DNA of 57,543 nt from Mycobacterium sp. MFM001. Its GTDB lineage: Bacteria > Actinomycetota > Actinomycetes > Mycobacteriales > Mycobacteriaceae. The translations under genes were made by a program, and so were the position numbers. Every line of letters begins with the position of its first letter. Within the stretch, counting starts at the first letter, position 1. Of this stretch, positions 30,607 to 39,348 are shown one piece after another. The notes under the pieces were generated by a model that was given only the letters and a program-made list of their open reading frames with translations, was not told the DNA's origin and did not search any database. The stretch covers positions 374,594 through 432,136 of the forward strand of contig NZ_BFAB01000002.1 in assembly GCF_003402475.1 (NCBI RefSeq), read 5' to 3'.

Positions 30607-31953
30607 ATGACAACAACATTGGTGGACATCCTTCCGTCCATCGGTTACGCGGCCCCGCCGCGGTTCCATCCGGCGGTGTGGCCGTTGACTGCGCACGCCG
30701 ACGACGAGGGCCGGCTGTGCATCGGAGAGGTACCGCTCACCGATATCGCCGACGAGTTCCGCACCCCGGCCTACGTGCTCGACGAGGCCGACTTCCGGGC
30801 GCGGGCCCGCCGTTACCGGCACGCGCTGCGCGACGCGGAGGTCGTCTATGCGGGCAAGTCACTGCTGACCATCGCGGTGGCGCGTTGGGCGCGCGAAGAG
30901 GGCCTGTCTGTCGACGTCTGCTCGGCCGGTGAGCTCGCCACCGCCCTGGCGGCCGGAGTGAAACCGGCTCGCCTCATCATGCACGGCAACGCGAAATCCG
31001 ACGACGAGTTGCGCAGCGCGGTGCGCGTCGGGGTCGGGCGCATCGTGGTGGATTCCTGCATCGAGATCGCCTACCTCGCCGGGCTGGTGACCCGGCGCCA
31101 GCGGGTGCTGGTCCGGGTCACGCCCGACATCGACATTCACGGGCACCGCGCCGTCACCACCGGTGTCAGCGACCAGAAGTTCGGGTTCACGCTCGACGCC
31201 GGCCGGGCGGCGGAAGCGGTGGCCCGAGTGCTGGCCCACCCCAACCTCGACCTGATCGGGCTGCACTGCCATATCGGCTCACAGGTCGCCGACGCGGCGC
31301 TGTACGGCGAAGCGATTCGCCGGATGATCGCCGCGATGGCCGACATCCGGGCCCGGCACGGCGTAATCCTCACCGAACTCAACATCGGTGGCGGCCACGC
31401 GATCCCTTACCTGCCGGGCGATCCGGAGCTCGACCTCGACGAGCTGGCAGGCGTCATCGATGACGCGCTCGATGCGGCCTGTGCCGCCGAACATTTCCCC
31501 CGACCGGCGATCGTCGTCGAGCCCGGCCGGGCGATCAGTGCCCGCGCCGGCGTCACGCTCTACGAGGTGCAAGCCGTCAAGACTCAGCCCGGGGGGCGGA
31601 CCTTCGTCGCCGTCGACGGCGGCATGAGCGACAACCCGCGGGTGGCCCTGTACGACGCGAAATACACTGTGGCACTGGCGAACCGGCACTCGTTGGCGCC
31701 GCGCCAGCGCGTCACCGTTGCGGGCCGGCACTGCGAATCCGGTGACGAGATCGCCCGCGACGTCGAGCTGCCGGCCGACGTGCATCCCGGCGACCTGCTT
31801 GCCGTGGCGTGCACCGGCGCATACCACCACAGCATGGCGTCGAACTACAACATGGTCGGCCGGCCGCCGCTGGTGGCGGTCAAAGACGGCCGGGCCCGCG
31901 AACTGGTCCGCCGCGAAACGATCGCCGACCTGTTAGCGCGCGACCGCGGCTGA
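30607..31953 (+). CDS. PLP-dependent decarboxylase, LysA-like (alanine-racemase fold)
   Basis: A 448-residue group IV decarboxylase, similar to diaminopimelate decarboxylase. It has YAGKSLLT around the PLP lysine, VDVCSAGELATAL, the HCHIGSQ glycine-rich region, GGGHAIPY, the phosphate site EPGRAISARAG, and a C-terminal CTGAYHHSMASNYN. This last segment holds the decarboxylase Cys and Tyr, though DAP decarboxylase usually reads CESGD earlier, also seen here. The main lysA of mycobacteria lies elsewhere (beside thrA/argS), so this is a paralogue. It may act on DAP or on another amino acid. It is inserted between mfd and the Rv1019-like TetR gene. Confidence 0.85.
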   Translation: MTTTLVDILPSIGYAAPPRFHPAVWPLTAHADDEGRLCIGEVPLTDIADEFRTPAYVLDEADFRARARRYRHALRDAEVVYAGKSLLTIAVARWAREEGLSVDVCSAGELATALAAGVKPARLIMHGNAKSDDELRSAVRVGVGRIVVDSCIEIAYLAGLVTRRQRVLVRVTPDIDIHGHRAVTTGVSDQKFGFTLDAGRAAEAVARVLAHPNLDLIGLHCHIGSQVADAALYGEAIRRMIAAMADIRARHGVILTELNIGGGHAIPYLPGDPELDLDELAGVIDDALDAACAAEHFPRPAIVVEPGRAISARAGVTLYEVQAVKTQPGGRTFVAVDGGMSDNPRVALYDAKYTVALANRHSLAPRQRVTVAGRHCESGDEIARDVELPADVHPGDLLAVACTGAYHHSMASNYNMVGRPPLVAVKDGRARELVRRETIADLLARDRG

Positions 31954-31977
31954 TTGCGGCGACCCGCCGCGGGCTGA

Positions 31978-32637
31978 CTACTCGTCCTGCAGGTGCGGGT
32001 CGGCTTCCAGATGGGTCAGGCCGTTCCACATCAGGTTCACCAGATGCGCCGCAACGACTTCTTTCTTGGGTTCCCGGGTGTCGAGCCACCACTGCGCGGT
32101 CATCGACACCGAGCCGACCAGCGCCTGGGCATATAGCGGAGCCAGTTCCGGGTCCAGGCCGCGACGGGCGAAGTCGCCGGCCAGGATCGAGCTGACCTGG
32201 CTGACGGCGTCATTGAGCAGGCTGGAGTAGGTGCCCGAGCTGATGGACGCCGGCGAGTCGCGGATCATGATCCGGAAGCCGTCGGTGCGCTCCTCGACGT
32301 AGGTCAGCAGCGCCAGCGCCACCCGTTCGACACGCACCCGGGACCGGTTGTTGGTCAGCGATGACGTGATGCCGTCCAGCAACGCCGACATCTCCCGGTC
32401 GACGACGACGGCGTACAGCCCTTCCTTGCCGCCGAAATGCTCGTAGACCACCGGCTTGGACACGTTGGCCCGCAGCGCGATCTCCTCGATCGAGGTGCCG
32501 TCGTAGCCGCGTTCGGCGAACAGCGAGCGTGCGATGTCGATCAGCTGATGGCGGCGCTCGCTACCGGTCATTCTGGCGCGCGGCGCGCGCACCTCTTTGT
32601 CCGGCGCAGCCACGTCTATCAGCCTATCCGCTTGCAT
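31978..32637 (-). CDS. TetR-family regulator (Rv1019-like)
   Basis: About 219 residues with an N-terminal TetR HTH (RRHQLIDIARSLFAERGYDGTSIEEIALRANVSKPVVYEHFGGK) at roughly 25-70 and a helical ligand/dimer domain. The start is unclear: ATG 32637 (MQADRL), ATG 32664, or ATG 32571 (MTGSERRH), the last giving 197 residues. A repeat with CGATGCAGAGCG lies directly upstream on the same strand at 32657-32698. It precedes the tRNA-Gln gene and probably regulates itself; the effector is unknown. Confidence 0.88.
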   Translation of the reverse strand: MQADRLIDVAAPDKEVRAPRARMTGSERRHQLIDIARSLFAERGYDGTSIEEIALRANVSKPVVYEHFGGKEGLYAVVVDREMSALLDGITSSLTNNRSRVRVERVALALLTYVEERTDGFRIMIRDSPASISSGTYSSLLNDAVSQVSSILAGDFARRGLDPELAPLYAQALVGSVSMTAQWWLDTREPKKEVVAAHLVNLMWNGLTHLEADPHLQDE

Positions 32638-32716
32638 GGGCCCAATCGCCCGACTCTCCCCCATCGCGCTTCGCGCTCTGCATCGCCTTCGGGCTAGAGT
32701 CGTCGCTGGCGAACAG

Positions 32717-32788
32717 TCCGTCGTGGTGTAATCGGCAGCACATCAGATTTTGGTTCTGAGAGTTCAGGTTCGAGTCCTGGCGACGGAG
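32717..32788 (+). tRNA. tRNA-Gln (anticodon TTG)
   Basis: A 72-base cloverleaf. The acceptor stem TCCGTCG pairs with CGACGGA, discriminator G follows. The D arm lies at GGTGTAATCGGCAGC, the anticodon stem CAGA/TCTG encloses TTTTGGT with anticodon TTG, and the T arm has TTCGAGT. CCA is not encoded. Glutamine tRNAs are the usual tRNA at this place, next to the glmU region, in mycobacteria. Its 3' part (32764-32788) overlaps the last codons of the methyltransferase on the minus strand. Confidence 0.96.
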
Positions 32789-33459
32789 CTGGGCCGCGCT
32801 TCCAGCCACAAAAACAGCGGCATCCGCGTCCACTGCTCCATGCGCTCGTAGGCGGGATCGGGTATCGGTTCGCGCAGCGCGGTGATGGCCAGCCCGGCAT
32901 CCGTCAGCGCCGCGGTGTAAGCCTCCAACGGCTGCGACCAGCCGGCGAAACGCATCTGCAGGCCGTCGCGCTCCTCCACTCCTTCGAATCGCCGCCGATC
33001 GAAGTAGCCGTCCGTATCGGTGAACGGGTGCACGACTGAGACGACCAGTCGTCCCGCGGATCGCATGACCCGCCGGATCTCCCGCACCGCGCCGGGCAGG
33101 TCGTCGACGTCCATGAGCATGTTGTAGGCGACGACGAGATCGAAGCTGGCGTCGGCGAACGGCAACCGGCTGGCTTCGGCCACCACATAGCTGTGTGCGG
33201 ACTGCGCATCAACGGCCGCGTCGACCATCGCCTCCACCGCATCGGCTGCGGTGACCCGATAGCCCAGCGCCACCAACTCGCGCGACACCCGCCCCTCGCC
33301 GCACCCGACGTCCAGAGCAACACCGCTGCCGCGACCGATGAAGGCGGTCAGCGACTGCCGATACGCCCAGAACGCGTCGTGGTCCGGGGTGCGGGCCCAC
33401 GCCACCCAGTCCTGTGCGACGCGCGACCAGTGTCGACGGTCGTCCCCCGTGTTGGTCAT
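32764..33459 (-). CDS. SAM-dependent class I methyltransferase
   Basis: A 231-residue methyltransferase: motif I VALDVGCGEGRVSRELV (about 47-63), acidic TAADAVEAMV, motif II FDLVVAYNMLMDVDD, then GRLVVSVVHPF. These fit the Methyltransf_11 family; the substrate is unknown. ATG 33459 (MTNTGDD) is chosen because the upstream in-frame part is antisense to glmU. The C-terminal residues VARTRT and the stop are encoded by the antisense of the tRNA-Gln gene. The divergent gap to glmU is 90 bases. Confidence 0.85.
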   Translation of the reverse strand: MTNTGDDRRHWSRVAQDWVAWARTPDHDAFWAYRQSLTAFIGRGSGVALDVGCGEGRVSRELVALGYRVTAADAVEAMVDAAVDAQSAHSYVVAEASRLPFADASFDLVVAYNMLMDVDDLPGAVREIRRVMRSAGRLVVSVVHPFTDTDGYFDRRRFEGVEERDGLQMRFAGWSQPLEAYTAALTDAGLAITALREPIPDPAYERMEQWTRMPLFLWLEARPSSVARTRT

Positions 33460-33549
33460 GGATGCATCTTTTTGCGGCGAGCGTGCGGATAATGACACGC
33501 TGAACGGCGTGTCGGCGTACAAACACGCACACTCGCGGCAGGAGTCCTC

Positions 33550-35007
33550 ATGACAGCTCACGGCGACACCGCGGTCCTGGTCCTGGCGGCGGGGGCCGGC
33601 ACCCGGATGCGCTCGGATACCCCCAAGGTGCTGCACCCGATCGCCGGCCGCAGCATGCTGGCCCATTGCCTGCACGCGATCGCCAAGCTTGCACCGCAAC
33701 ACCTGGTCGTGGTGCTCGGTCAAAACCACGACCGCATCGCCCCGGTGGTGGCCGAGCTGGCCGACACGCTGGGCCGGCCCGTCGACGTGGCGATGCAGGA
33801 CCAGCAGCTGGGCACCGGGCACGCGGTGCTGTGCGGATTGTCGGCCCTGCCCGACGACTTCGGCGGCGTCGTCGTCGTGACTTCCGGCGACATCCCGCTG
33901 CTCGACGCCGACACGCTGGCCGACCTGATCGCCACGCACAACTCGGGATCGGCGGCGGTGACGATGCTGACCACCACCCTCGACGACCCGACGGGCTACG
34001 GCCGCATCCTGCGCACCCAGGACCGCGAGGTGATCGCGATCGTCGAGCAGGCCGACGCCACCCCGTCGCAGCAGCAGATCCGCGAGGTCAACGCCGGGGT
34101 CTACGCCTTCGACATCGCCCCGCTGCGCTCGGCGCTGAGCCGGCTATCCGCCGACAACGCCCAACACGAGCTCTACCTCACCGACGTCGTTTCCATCGTC
34201 CGCCAGGACGGCCAGGTCGTCCACGCCCGGCACGTCGACGACAGCACGCTGGTGGCCGGCGTTAACAACCGGGTTCAGCTGGCCGAGCTGGCCGCCGAAC
34301 TCAACCGCCGGATCGTGGCCACCCACCAGCTCGCCGGGGTTACCGTCGTCGACCCCGCCACCACCTGGATCGACGTCGACGTGGCGATCGGCCGCGACAC
34401 CGTCATCGCACCCGGCACCCAGCTGCTGGGCCGCACCCGCATCGGCGGGCGCGCCACGATCGGCCCCGACACGACGCTGACCGACGTCACCGTCGGCGAC
34501 GGCGCGTCGGTGATCCGCACCCACGGCACCTCATCGATCATCGGCGACGGCGCCGTTGTCGGGCCGTTCACCTACCTGCGGCCGGGTAGCGTGCTGGGCG
34601 CCGACGGCAAGCTGGGCGCGTTCGTCGAAACCAAGAACTCCACGATCGGCACCGGCACCAAGGTGCCGCACCTGACCTACGTCGGCGACGCCGATATCGG
34701 CGAGCACAGCAACATCGGCGCCTCCAGCGTATTCGTCAACTACGACGGCGAGTCCAAGGCACGCACCACGATCGGCTCGCACGTGCGCACCGGCTCGGAC
34801 ACCATGTTCGTCGCCCCGGTCACCGTCGGGGACGGCGCATACACCGGGGCCGGCACCGTCGTGCGCGACGACGTCCCGCCCGGAGCCCTGGCGGTGTCCG
34901 CCGGCCCGCAGCGCAACATCGAGAACTGGGTGCAGCGCAAGCGGCCGGGCAGCGCCGCCGCCCAGGCCGCCGAGAAGGCACAACAGCGGCCCGATCCCAC
35001 GCCTTGA
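33550..35007 (+). CDS. glmU: Bifunctional UDP-GlcNAc pyrophosphorylase / GlcN-1-P acetyltransferase GlmU
   Basis: A 485-residue cytosolic enzyme that makes UDP-GlcNAc for peptidoglycan and arabinogalactan linker synthesis. The N-terminal uridyltransferase (1-230) has [18 protein letters not shown], the QLGTGHAV loop and VTSGDIPLL. The C-terminal left-handed beta helix (about 255-455) has hexapeptide repeats, [15 protein letters not shown] and the catalytic His region [18 protein letters not shown] Gln/Ala/Pro-rich tail follows. It is complete and lies upstream of prsA on the same strand. Confidence 0.97.
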   Translation: MTAHGDTAVLVLAAGAGTRMRSDTPKVLHPIAGRSMLAHCLHAIAKLAPQHLVVVLGQNHDRIAPVVAELADTLGRPVDVAMQDQQLGTGHAVLCGLSALPDDFGGVVVVTSGDIPLLDADTLADLIATHNSGSAAVTMLTTTLDDPTGYGRILRTQDREVIAIVEQADATPSQQQIREVNAGVYAFDIAPLRSALSRLSADNAQHELYLTDVVSIVRQDGQVVHARHVDDSTLVAGVNNRVQLAELAAELNRRIVATHQLAGVTVVDPATTWIDVDVAIGRDTVIAPGTQLLGRTRIGGRATIGPDTTLTDVTVGDGASVIRTHGTSSIIGDGAVVGPFTYLRPGSVLGADGKLGAFVETKNSTIGTGTKVPHLTYVGDADIGEHSNIGASSVFVNYDGESKARTTIGSHVRTGSDTMFVAPVTVGDGAYTGAGTVVRDDVPPGALAVSAGPQRNIENWVQRKRPGSAAAQAAEKAQQRPDPTP

Positions 35008-35060
35008 CGGTTTCCTCTTTACTATTAGGCCACCATCTCGATCCGAACGGCGGGGGCATC

Positions 35061-35113
35061 ACGTGAGCCGCGCCGGCGACGATGCAGAGCGGAGCGATGC
35101 GGAGGAGCGGCGC
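35061..35113 (+). repeat. MIRU-like intergenic repeat supplying the prsA ribosome site
   Basis: The segment GCCGGCGACGATGCAGAGCG followed by GAGCGATGCGGAGGAGCGGCGC closely resembles a widespread mycobacterial intergenic repeat. It ends three bases before the prsA ATG, and GGAGGAG at 35101-35107 is the prsA ribosome site. A related piece (CGATGCAGAGCGCGAAGCGCGATG, minus strand) lies at 32657-32698 ahead of the TetR gene. The assignment rests on remembered repeat sequence. Confidence 0.65.
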
Positions 35114-35115
35114 AC

Positions 35116-36096
35116 ATGAGCCACGACTGGACCGACAACCGCAAAAACCTGATGCTCTTCTCGGGTCGGGCACACCCCGAGCTGGCCGAACAGGTCGCCA
35201 AGGAGCTCGACGTCCACGTCACGGCGCAGACCGCGCGTGACTTCGCCAACGGCGAGATCTTCGTCCGCTTCCACGAATCGGTGCGCGGCTGCGACGCGTT
35301 CGTGCTGCAGTCCTACCCCGCCCCGGTCAACCAGTGGCTGGTCGAGCAGCTGATCATGATCGACGCGCTCAAGCGGGGCAGCGCCAAGCGGATCACCGCC
35401 GTGATGCCGTTCTATCCCTACGCCCGCCAGGACAAGAAGCACCGCGGCCGCGAGCCGATCTCGGCACGACTGGTCGCCGATTTGCTCAAGACCGCCGGAG
35501 CGGACCGGATCGTGACCGTCGACCTGCACACCGACCAGATCCAGGGCTTCTTCGACGGGCCGGTCGACCACATGCGCGCGCAGAACCTGCTCACCGGCTA
35601 CATCAAGGACAACTACCCGGACGGCAACATGGTCGTGGTTTCGCCGGACTCCGGCCGGGTGCGCATCGCCGAGAAGTGGGCCGACTCGCTGGGCGGCGTG
35701 CCGCTGGCCTTCATCCACAAGACCCGCGACCCGCGAGTGCCCAACCAGGTGGTGTCCAACCGGGTGGTCGGCGAGGTGGAGGGGCGCACCTGCGTGCTGA
35801 TCGACGACATGATCGACACCGGCGGCACCATCGCCGGAGCGGTCAAGCTGCTGCGCGACGAGGGCGCCTGTGACGTGATCATCGCGGCCAGCCACGGCGT
35901 GCTCTCCGAACCGGCGTCGCAGCGGCTGGCCGAATGCGGTGCCCGCGAGGTGATCGTCACCAACACGCTGCCTATCGAAGAGGACAAGCGGTTCGGCCAG
36001 CTCACTGTGCTCTCGATCGCCCCGCTGCTGGCCAGCACTATCCGCGCGGTCTTCGAAAACGGTTCTGTCACCGGCCTTTTCGATGGAGACGCGTAG
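35116..36096 (+). CDS. prsA: Ribose-phosphate pyrophosphokinase (PRPP synthetase)
   Basis: A 326-residue enzyme that forms PRPP from ribose 5-phosphate and ATP. PRPP feeds nucleotide, His and Trp synthesis and, in mycobacteria, decaprenyl-phospho-arabinose. Visible are FSGRAHPELAEQVAKEL, FYPYARQDKKHRGREPIS, the metal loop VDLHTDQIQGFF and the PRPP-binding CVLIDDMIDTGGTIAGA. The length equals that of the M. tuberculosis protein. ATG 35116 follows a strong GGAGGAG carried by a repeat. Confidence 0.97.
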   Translation: MSHDWTDNRKNLMLFSGRAHPELAEQVAKELDVHVTAQTARDFANGEIFVRFHESVRGCDAFVLQSYPAPVNQWLVEQLIMIDALKRGSAKRITAVMPFYPYARQDKKHRGREPISARLVADLLKTAGADRIVTVDLHTDQIQGFFDGPVDHMRAQNLLTGYIKDNYPDGNMVVVSPDSGRVRIAEKWADSLGGVPLAFIHKTRDPRVPNQVVSNRVVGEVEGRTCVLIDDMIDTGGTIAGAVKLLRDEGACDVIIAASHGVLSEPASQRLAECGAREVIVTNTLPIEEDKRFGQLTVLSIAPLLASTIRAVFENGSVTGLFDGDA

Positions 36097-36441
36097 ATGC
36101 CGGACACCGTCATCTACCACAACCCGCGCTGCTCGACCTCCCGTAAGACACTGGAGTTGTTGCGCGACAATGGGATCGAGCCCACCGTCGTTGAGTATCT
36201 CAAGTCGCCGCCCAGCCGTGCGGAGCTGGCCACGATGATCCGCGATGCGGGTACCGGCGTGCGCGACGCGGTGCGCAAAAACGAAGACACGTACCGCCAG
36301 CTGGGGCTCGACGGCGCGAGCGACGACGAGCTGTTGGACGCCATGGCCGCCAACCCGATCCTGATCCAGCGTCCGTTCGTCGTGACCGCCAAGGGAACCC
36401 GACTGGGACGCCCGGTCGACGCGGTGCGCGAAATTCTGTGA
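36097..36441 (+). CDS. arsC: Arsenate reductase-like protein (ArsC/Spx family)
   Basis: A 114-residue thioredoxin-fold protein of the glutaredoxin-linked ArsC family. The catalytic Cys12 lies in YHNPRCSTSRKTLELL, and the Arg residues expected for the arsenate site are present (one in IQRPFVV, one in RLGRPVDAV). ArsC reduces arsenate to arsenite, but family members away from ars operons may have other roles. Here it starts directly after the prsA stop and overlaps lpqT by four bases. I do not recall it at this place in M. tuberculosis. Confidence 0.9.
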   Translation: MPDTVIYHNPRCSTSRKTLELLRDNGIEPTVVEYLKSPPSRAELATMIRDAGTGVRDAVRKNEDTYRQLGLDGASDDELLDAMAANPILIQRPFVVTAKGTRLGRPVDAVREIL

Positions 36442-37076
36442 AACGCCTGCTCGTCGCGGCCGCTCTGGTACTGCTGACCGCTGGGTGCGGGCCGAAAACG
36501 CCTGACTACCAATCTATCTGGACAACCAGCGCCACCTCCACCACGCCGACAAGCGCCGTCGCGCCGATTCCGTTCCCCAAGTACCTGGAACAACTCGGCG
36601 TCGGCGAACAGCCGGTGGCGCCCGACACGCTGACCGACCTGACCGTGTCGATACCCACACCGCCGGGCTGGTCGAAACACACCAGTCCCGCCATCCCGCC
36701 GTCGACCGAAGTAATCACCAAGGACGGTCCGTATCCGAACGCGATGCTGATCGTCGTGCGGCTGTTCGGGGAGTTCGATCCCCGCGACGCGATCAAGCAC
36801 GGCAATGCCGATGCCGCGCGCGCGGAGAACTACCGGCAGCTCGACGCGTCCGACGCCGACTTCCACGGTTTTCCGTCGTCGATGATCCAGGGCAGCTACG
36901 ACCTCGACGGCAAGCGGCTGCACACCTACAACCGGGTAGTCATCGCCACCGGCTCACCGCCCGACAGCCAGCGCTATCTGGTCCAGCTGGCGATCACGAG
37001 CCTGGCCGAGCAGGCCGTCACCGAGGCCGGGGACATCGAGAAGATCATCAACGGGTTCACAGTCGCGGCCAAGTAG
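36438..37076 (+). CDS. lpqT: Lipoprotein LpqT (LpqN/LpqT family)
   Basis: A 212-residue exported lipoprotein. The signal MKRLLVAAALVLLTAGC ends in lipobox LTAGC with Cys17. A Thr/Ser-rich linker follows, then the LpqN/LpqT domain (about 50-210) with SIPTPPGWSK, LIVVRLFGEFDPRDAIK and RYLVQLAITSL. Related LpqN binds mycolate-metabolism enzymes in the envelope; the precise LpqT role is unclear. The GTG start overlaps the arsC-like stop (GTGA), so it belongs to the prsA operon. Confidence 0.92.
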   Translation: MKRLLVAAALVLLTAGCGPKTPDYQSIWTTSATSTTPTSAVAPIPFPKYLEQLGVGEQPVAPDTLTDLTVSIPTPPGWSKHTSPAIPPSTEVITKDGPYPNAMLIVVRLFGEFDPRDAIKHGNADAARAENYRQLDASDADFHGFPSSMIQGSYDLDGKRLHTYNRVVIATGSPPDSQRYLVQLAITSLAEQAVTEAGDIEKIINGFTVAAK

Positions 37077-37102
37077 CGCCCGGCATTACTAGGCTGACTG
37101 CC

Positions 37103-37969
37103 ATGACTGCCTGGACCGCCGCAGATCTGCCCTCGTTCGCCGGACGCAGCGTGATCGTCACCGGCGCCAACAGCGGCCTCGGCGCGGTGACGGCCCGCGA
37201 GCTGGCCCGCGTCGGCGCGCAGGTGATCCTGGCCGTGCGCAACACCGGCAAGGGTGAGGCGGCCGCAGCGCAGATGACCGGTGACGTCGAGGTGCGCCGG
37301 CTGGACCTGCAGGATCTGGCCTCGGTGCGCCAGTTCGCCGACGGAGTGGACGCCGTCGACGTGCTGATCAACAACGCCGGCATCATGGCCACCCCGCACG
37401 CGGTGACGGCCGATGGCTTCGAAAGCCAGATCGGCACCAACCACCTCGGCCATTTCGCGTTGACCAACCTGCTGCTGCCCAAGCTGACCGACCGCGTGGT
37501 GACGGTGTCGTCGATGATGCACTGGATGGGCCACATCAGCCTCAAAGACCTCAACTGGACGTCGCGGCCGTACTCGCCATGGCTGGCCTACGGTCAGTCC
37601 AAGCTCGCCAATTTGCTGTTCACCAACGAGTTGCAGCGCCGCCTGACCGCGGCCGGCTCACCGTTGCGGGCGCTGGCCTGCCACCCCGGCTACTCGAACA
37701 CGAACCTGCAGGGCCATTCCGGGCGCAGAATCAGCGACGCGCTGATGGCCATCGGCGCTCGGCTGGCCACCGACGCGGACTTCGGCGCACGGCAAACGCT
37801 CTACGCCGCCTCGCAGGACGTACCGGGCAACTCGTTCATCGGCCCGCGCTTCGGCATGGTCGGCCGCACTCAGCCGGTGGGCCGCAGCCCGCTGGCGAAA
37901 CGCCAGGAGACGGCCGAGGCGCTCTGGGACCTCTCCGAACGGCTGACGGACACCAAATTTCCGCTGTGA
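37103..37969 (+). CDS. Short-chain dehydrogenase/reductase (retinol-dehydrogenase-like)
   Basis: A 288-residue NAD(P)-dependent reductase of the mid-length SDR type. It has TGANSGLGAVTARELA near residue 19, LDLQDLASVRQFAD, NNAGIMATP, catalytic Ser in VTVSSMMHWMG, YGQSKLANLL (Y-x-x-x-K) and ACHPGYSNTNLQG. The substrate is unknown. It follows lpqT after 26 bases on the same strand, so it may extend that operon. The TSS-like gap before rplY suggests that the ribosomal gene has its own promoter. Confidence 0.88.
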   Translation: MTAWTAADLPSFAGRSVIVTGANSGLGAVTARELARVGAQVILAVRNTGKGEAAAAQMTGDVEVRRLDLQDLASVRQFADGVDAVDVLINNAGIMATPHAVTADGFESQIGTNHLGHFALTNLLLPKLTDRVVTVSSMMHWMGHISLKDLNWTSRPYSPWLAYGQSKLANLLFTNELQRRLTAAGSPLRALACHPGYSNTNLQGHSGRRISDALMAIGARLATDADFGARQTLYAASQDVPGNSFIGPRFGMVGRTQPVGRSPLAKRQETAEALWDLSERLTDTKFPL

Positions 37970-38094
37970 GGCGCTGATGCGCTAACCTGGCCGGGCGTCA
38001 CGGCGAGGGTGGCCTTTGCAGCCACCGTTATCGACGGGGACCTTCTGGTTGTCGCGATGCTGGCCGTGCCCCGACCAGACCCAGGAGCGACACC

Positions 38095-38769
38095 ATGGCC
38101 AAATCGGCAACTTCGTCCGCTAACAAGCTTCCCGTCTCGGTGCGTACCGAAACCGGCAAAGGCGCGTCGCGCCGGGCCCGCCGTGCCGGCAAGATTCCCG
38201 CCGTCCTCTACGGTCACGGCACCGACCCGCAGCACCTGGAGCTGCCCGGACACGACTTCGCCGCGGTTCTGCGCCACTCCGGCACCAACGCGGTGCTCGC
38301 GCTCGACATCGACGGCAAGGAGCAGCTGGCGCTGACCAAGGCGCTCGACATCCACCCGATCCGTCGCACCATCCAGCACGCCGACCTGCTCGTGGTCCGT
38401 CGCGGCGAGAAGGTGGTCGTCGAGGTCACCGTCGAGGTCGTGGGCGACGCCGCGCCGGGCACCCTGGTCACCCAGGAGACCAGCACCATCGAGATCGAGG
38501 CCGAGGCGCTGTCGATCCCCGAGCAGTTGACGGTCTCGGTCCAGGACGCCGAACCGGGCACCCAGTTCGCCGCGGGCCAGATCGAGCTACCGCGCGGCGT
38601 CACGCTGATTTCCGACCCGGAGATGCTGGTCGTCAACGTGGTGAACGCGCCGACCGCCGAGGAGCTCGAGGCCGAGGGCGCCGGCGAGGTGCCCGAGGCG
38701 GCAGCCGAGGAGCCGGCCGAGGAGGCCGCCGAAGCCGAGGCCGCCGAGGCCCCGCCCGAGTCCGAATAG
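38095..38769 (+). CDS. rplY: 50S ribosomal protein L25/TL5/Ctc
   Basis: A 224-residue ribosomal protein that binds 5S rRNA. The N-terminal L25 domain (about 10-100) contains [26 protein letters not shown] and IQHADLLVV. The C-terminal TL5-type beta domain (about 100-190) has [20 protein letters not shown] tail rich in Glu and Ala ([18 protein letters not shown]) follows, a common mycobacterial feature. AGGAGCGACACC precedes the ATG. Pth follows after three bases, so the two form an operon. Confidence 0.96.
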   Translation: MAKSATSSANKLPVSVRTETGKGASRRARRAGKIPAVLYGHGTDPQHLELPGHDFAAVLRHSGTNAVLALDIDGKEQLALTKALDIHPIRRTIQHADLLVVRRGEKVVVEVTVEVVGDAAPGTLVTQETSTIEIEAEALSIPEQLTVSVQDAEPGTQFAAGQIELPRGVTLISDPEMLVVNVVNAPTAEELEAEGAGEVPEAAAEEPAEEAAEAEAAEAPPESE

Positions 38770-38772
38770 CGC

Positions 38773-39348
38773 ATGGCCGAGCCGCTTTTGGTGGTCGGCC
38801 TCGGCAACCCGGGTTCCAACTACGCCGCGACCCGGCACAATCTGGGGTTCATGGTCGCCGACCTGCTCGCCGCGCGGTTGGGTTCAAAGTTCAAGGCGCA
38901 CAAGCGCTCCGGCGCGGAGGTGGTCAGCGGTCGGCTCGGCGGGCGGTCGGTGGTGCTGGCCAAGCCGCGCAGCTACATGAACGAGTCCGGTCGCCAGGTG
39001 GGTCCGCTGGCCAAGTTCTACTCGGTGCCCGCCGCCGACGTCGTCGTCATCCACGACGACCTCGACCTCGACTTCGGCCGGGTCCGGCTCAAGATCGGTG
39101 GCGGCGAGGGCGGCCACAACGGGCTGCGCTCGGTGGCAGCGTCGTTGGGCACCAAGGATTTTCAGCGGGTGCGGATTGGCATCGGGCGCCCGCCCGGCCG
39201 CAAGGATCCGGCTGCGTTCGTGCTGGAGAACTTCGCCGCGGCCGAGCGTAAAGAAGTTCCCGCGATCTGCGAGCAGGCCGCCGACGCCACCGAGTTACTG
39301 ATCGAGCTGGGTCTGGAGCCCGCCCAGAACATCGTGCACGCCTGGTAG
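38773..39348 (+). CDS. pth: Peptidyl-tRNA hydrolase
   Basis: A 191-residue enzyme that frees tRNA from prematurely released peptidyl-tRNA. Its active-site elements are all present: [19 protein letters not shown] with Asn and catalytic His, MNESGR, the Asp in [12 protein letters not shown], and [12 protein letters not shown]. Full length and typical. It is translated right after rplY. Its last 54 bases overlap the end of the GGDEF gene on the other strand. Confidence 0.96.
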   Translation: MAEPLLVVGLGNPGSNYAATRHNLGFMVADLLAARLGSKFKAHKRSGAEVVSGRLGGRSVVLAKPRSYMNESGRQVGPLAKFYSVPAADVVVIHDDLDLDFGRVRLKIGGGEGGHNGLRSVAASLGTKDFQRVRIGIGRPPGRKDPAAFVLENFAAAERKEVPAICEQAADATELLIELGLEPAQNIVHAW

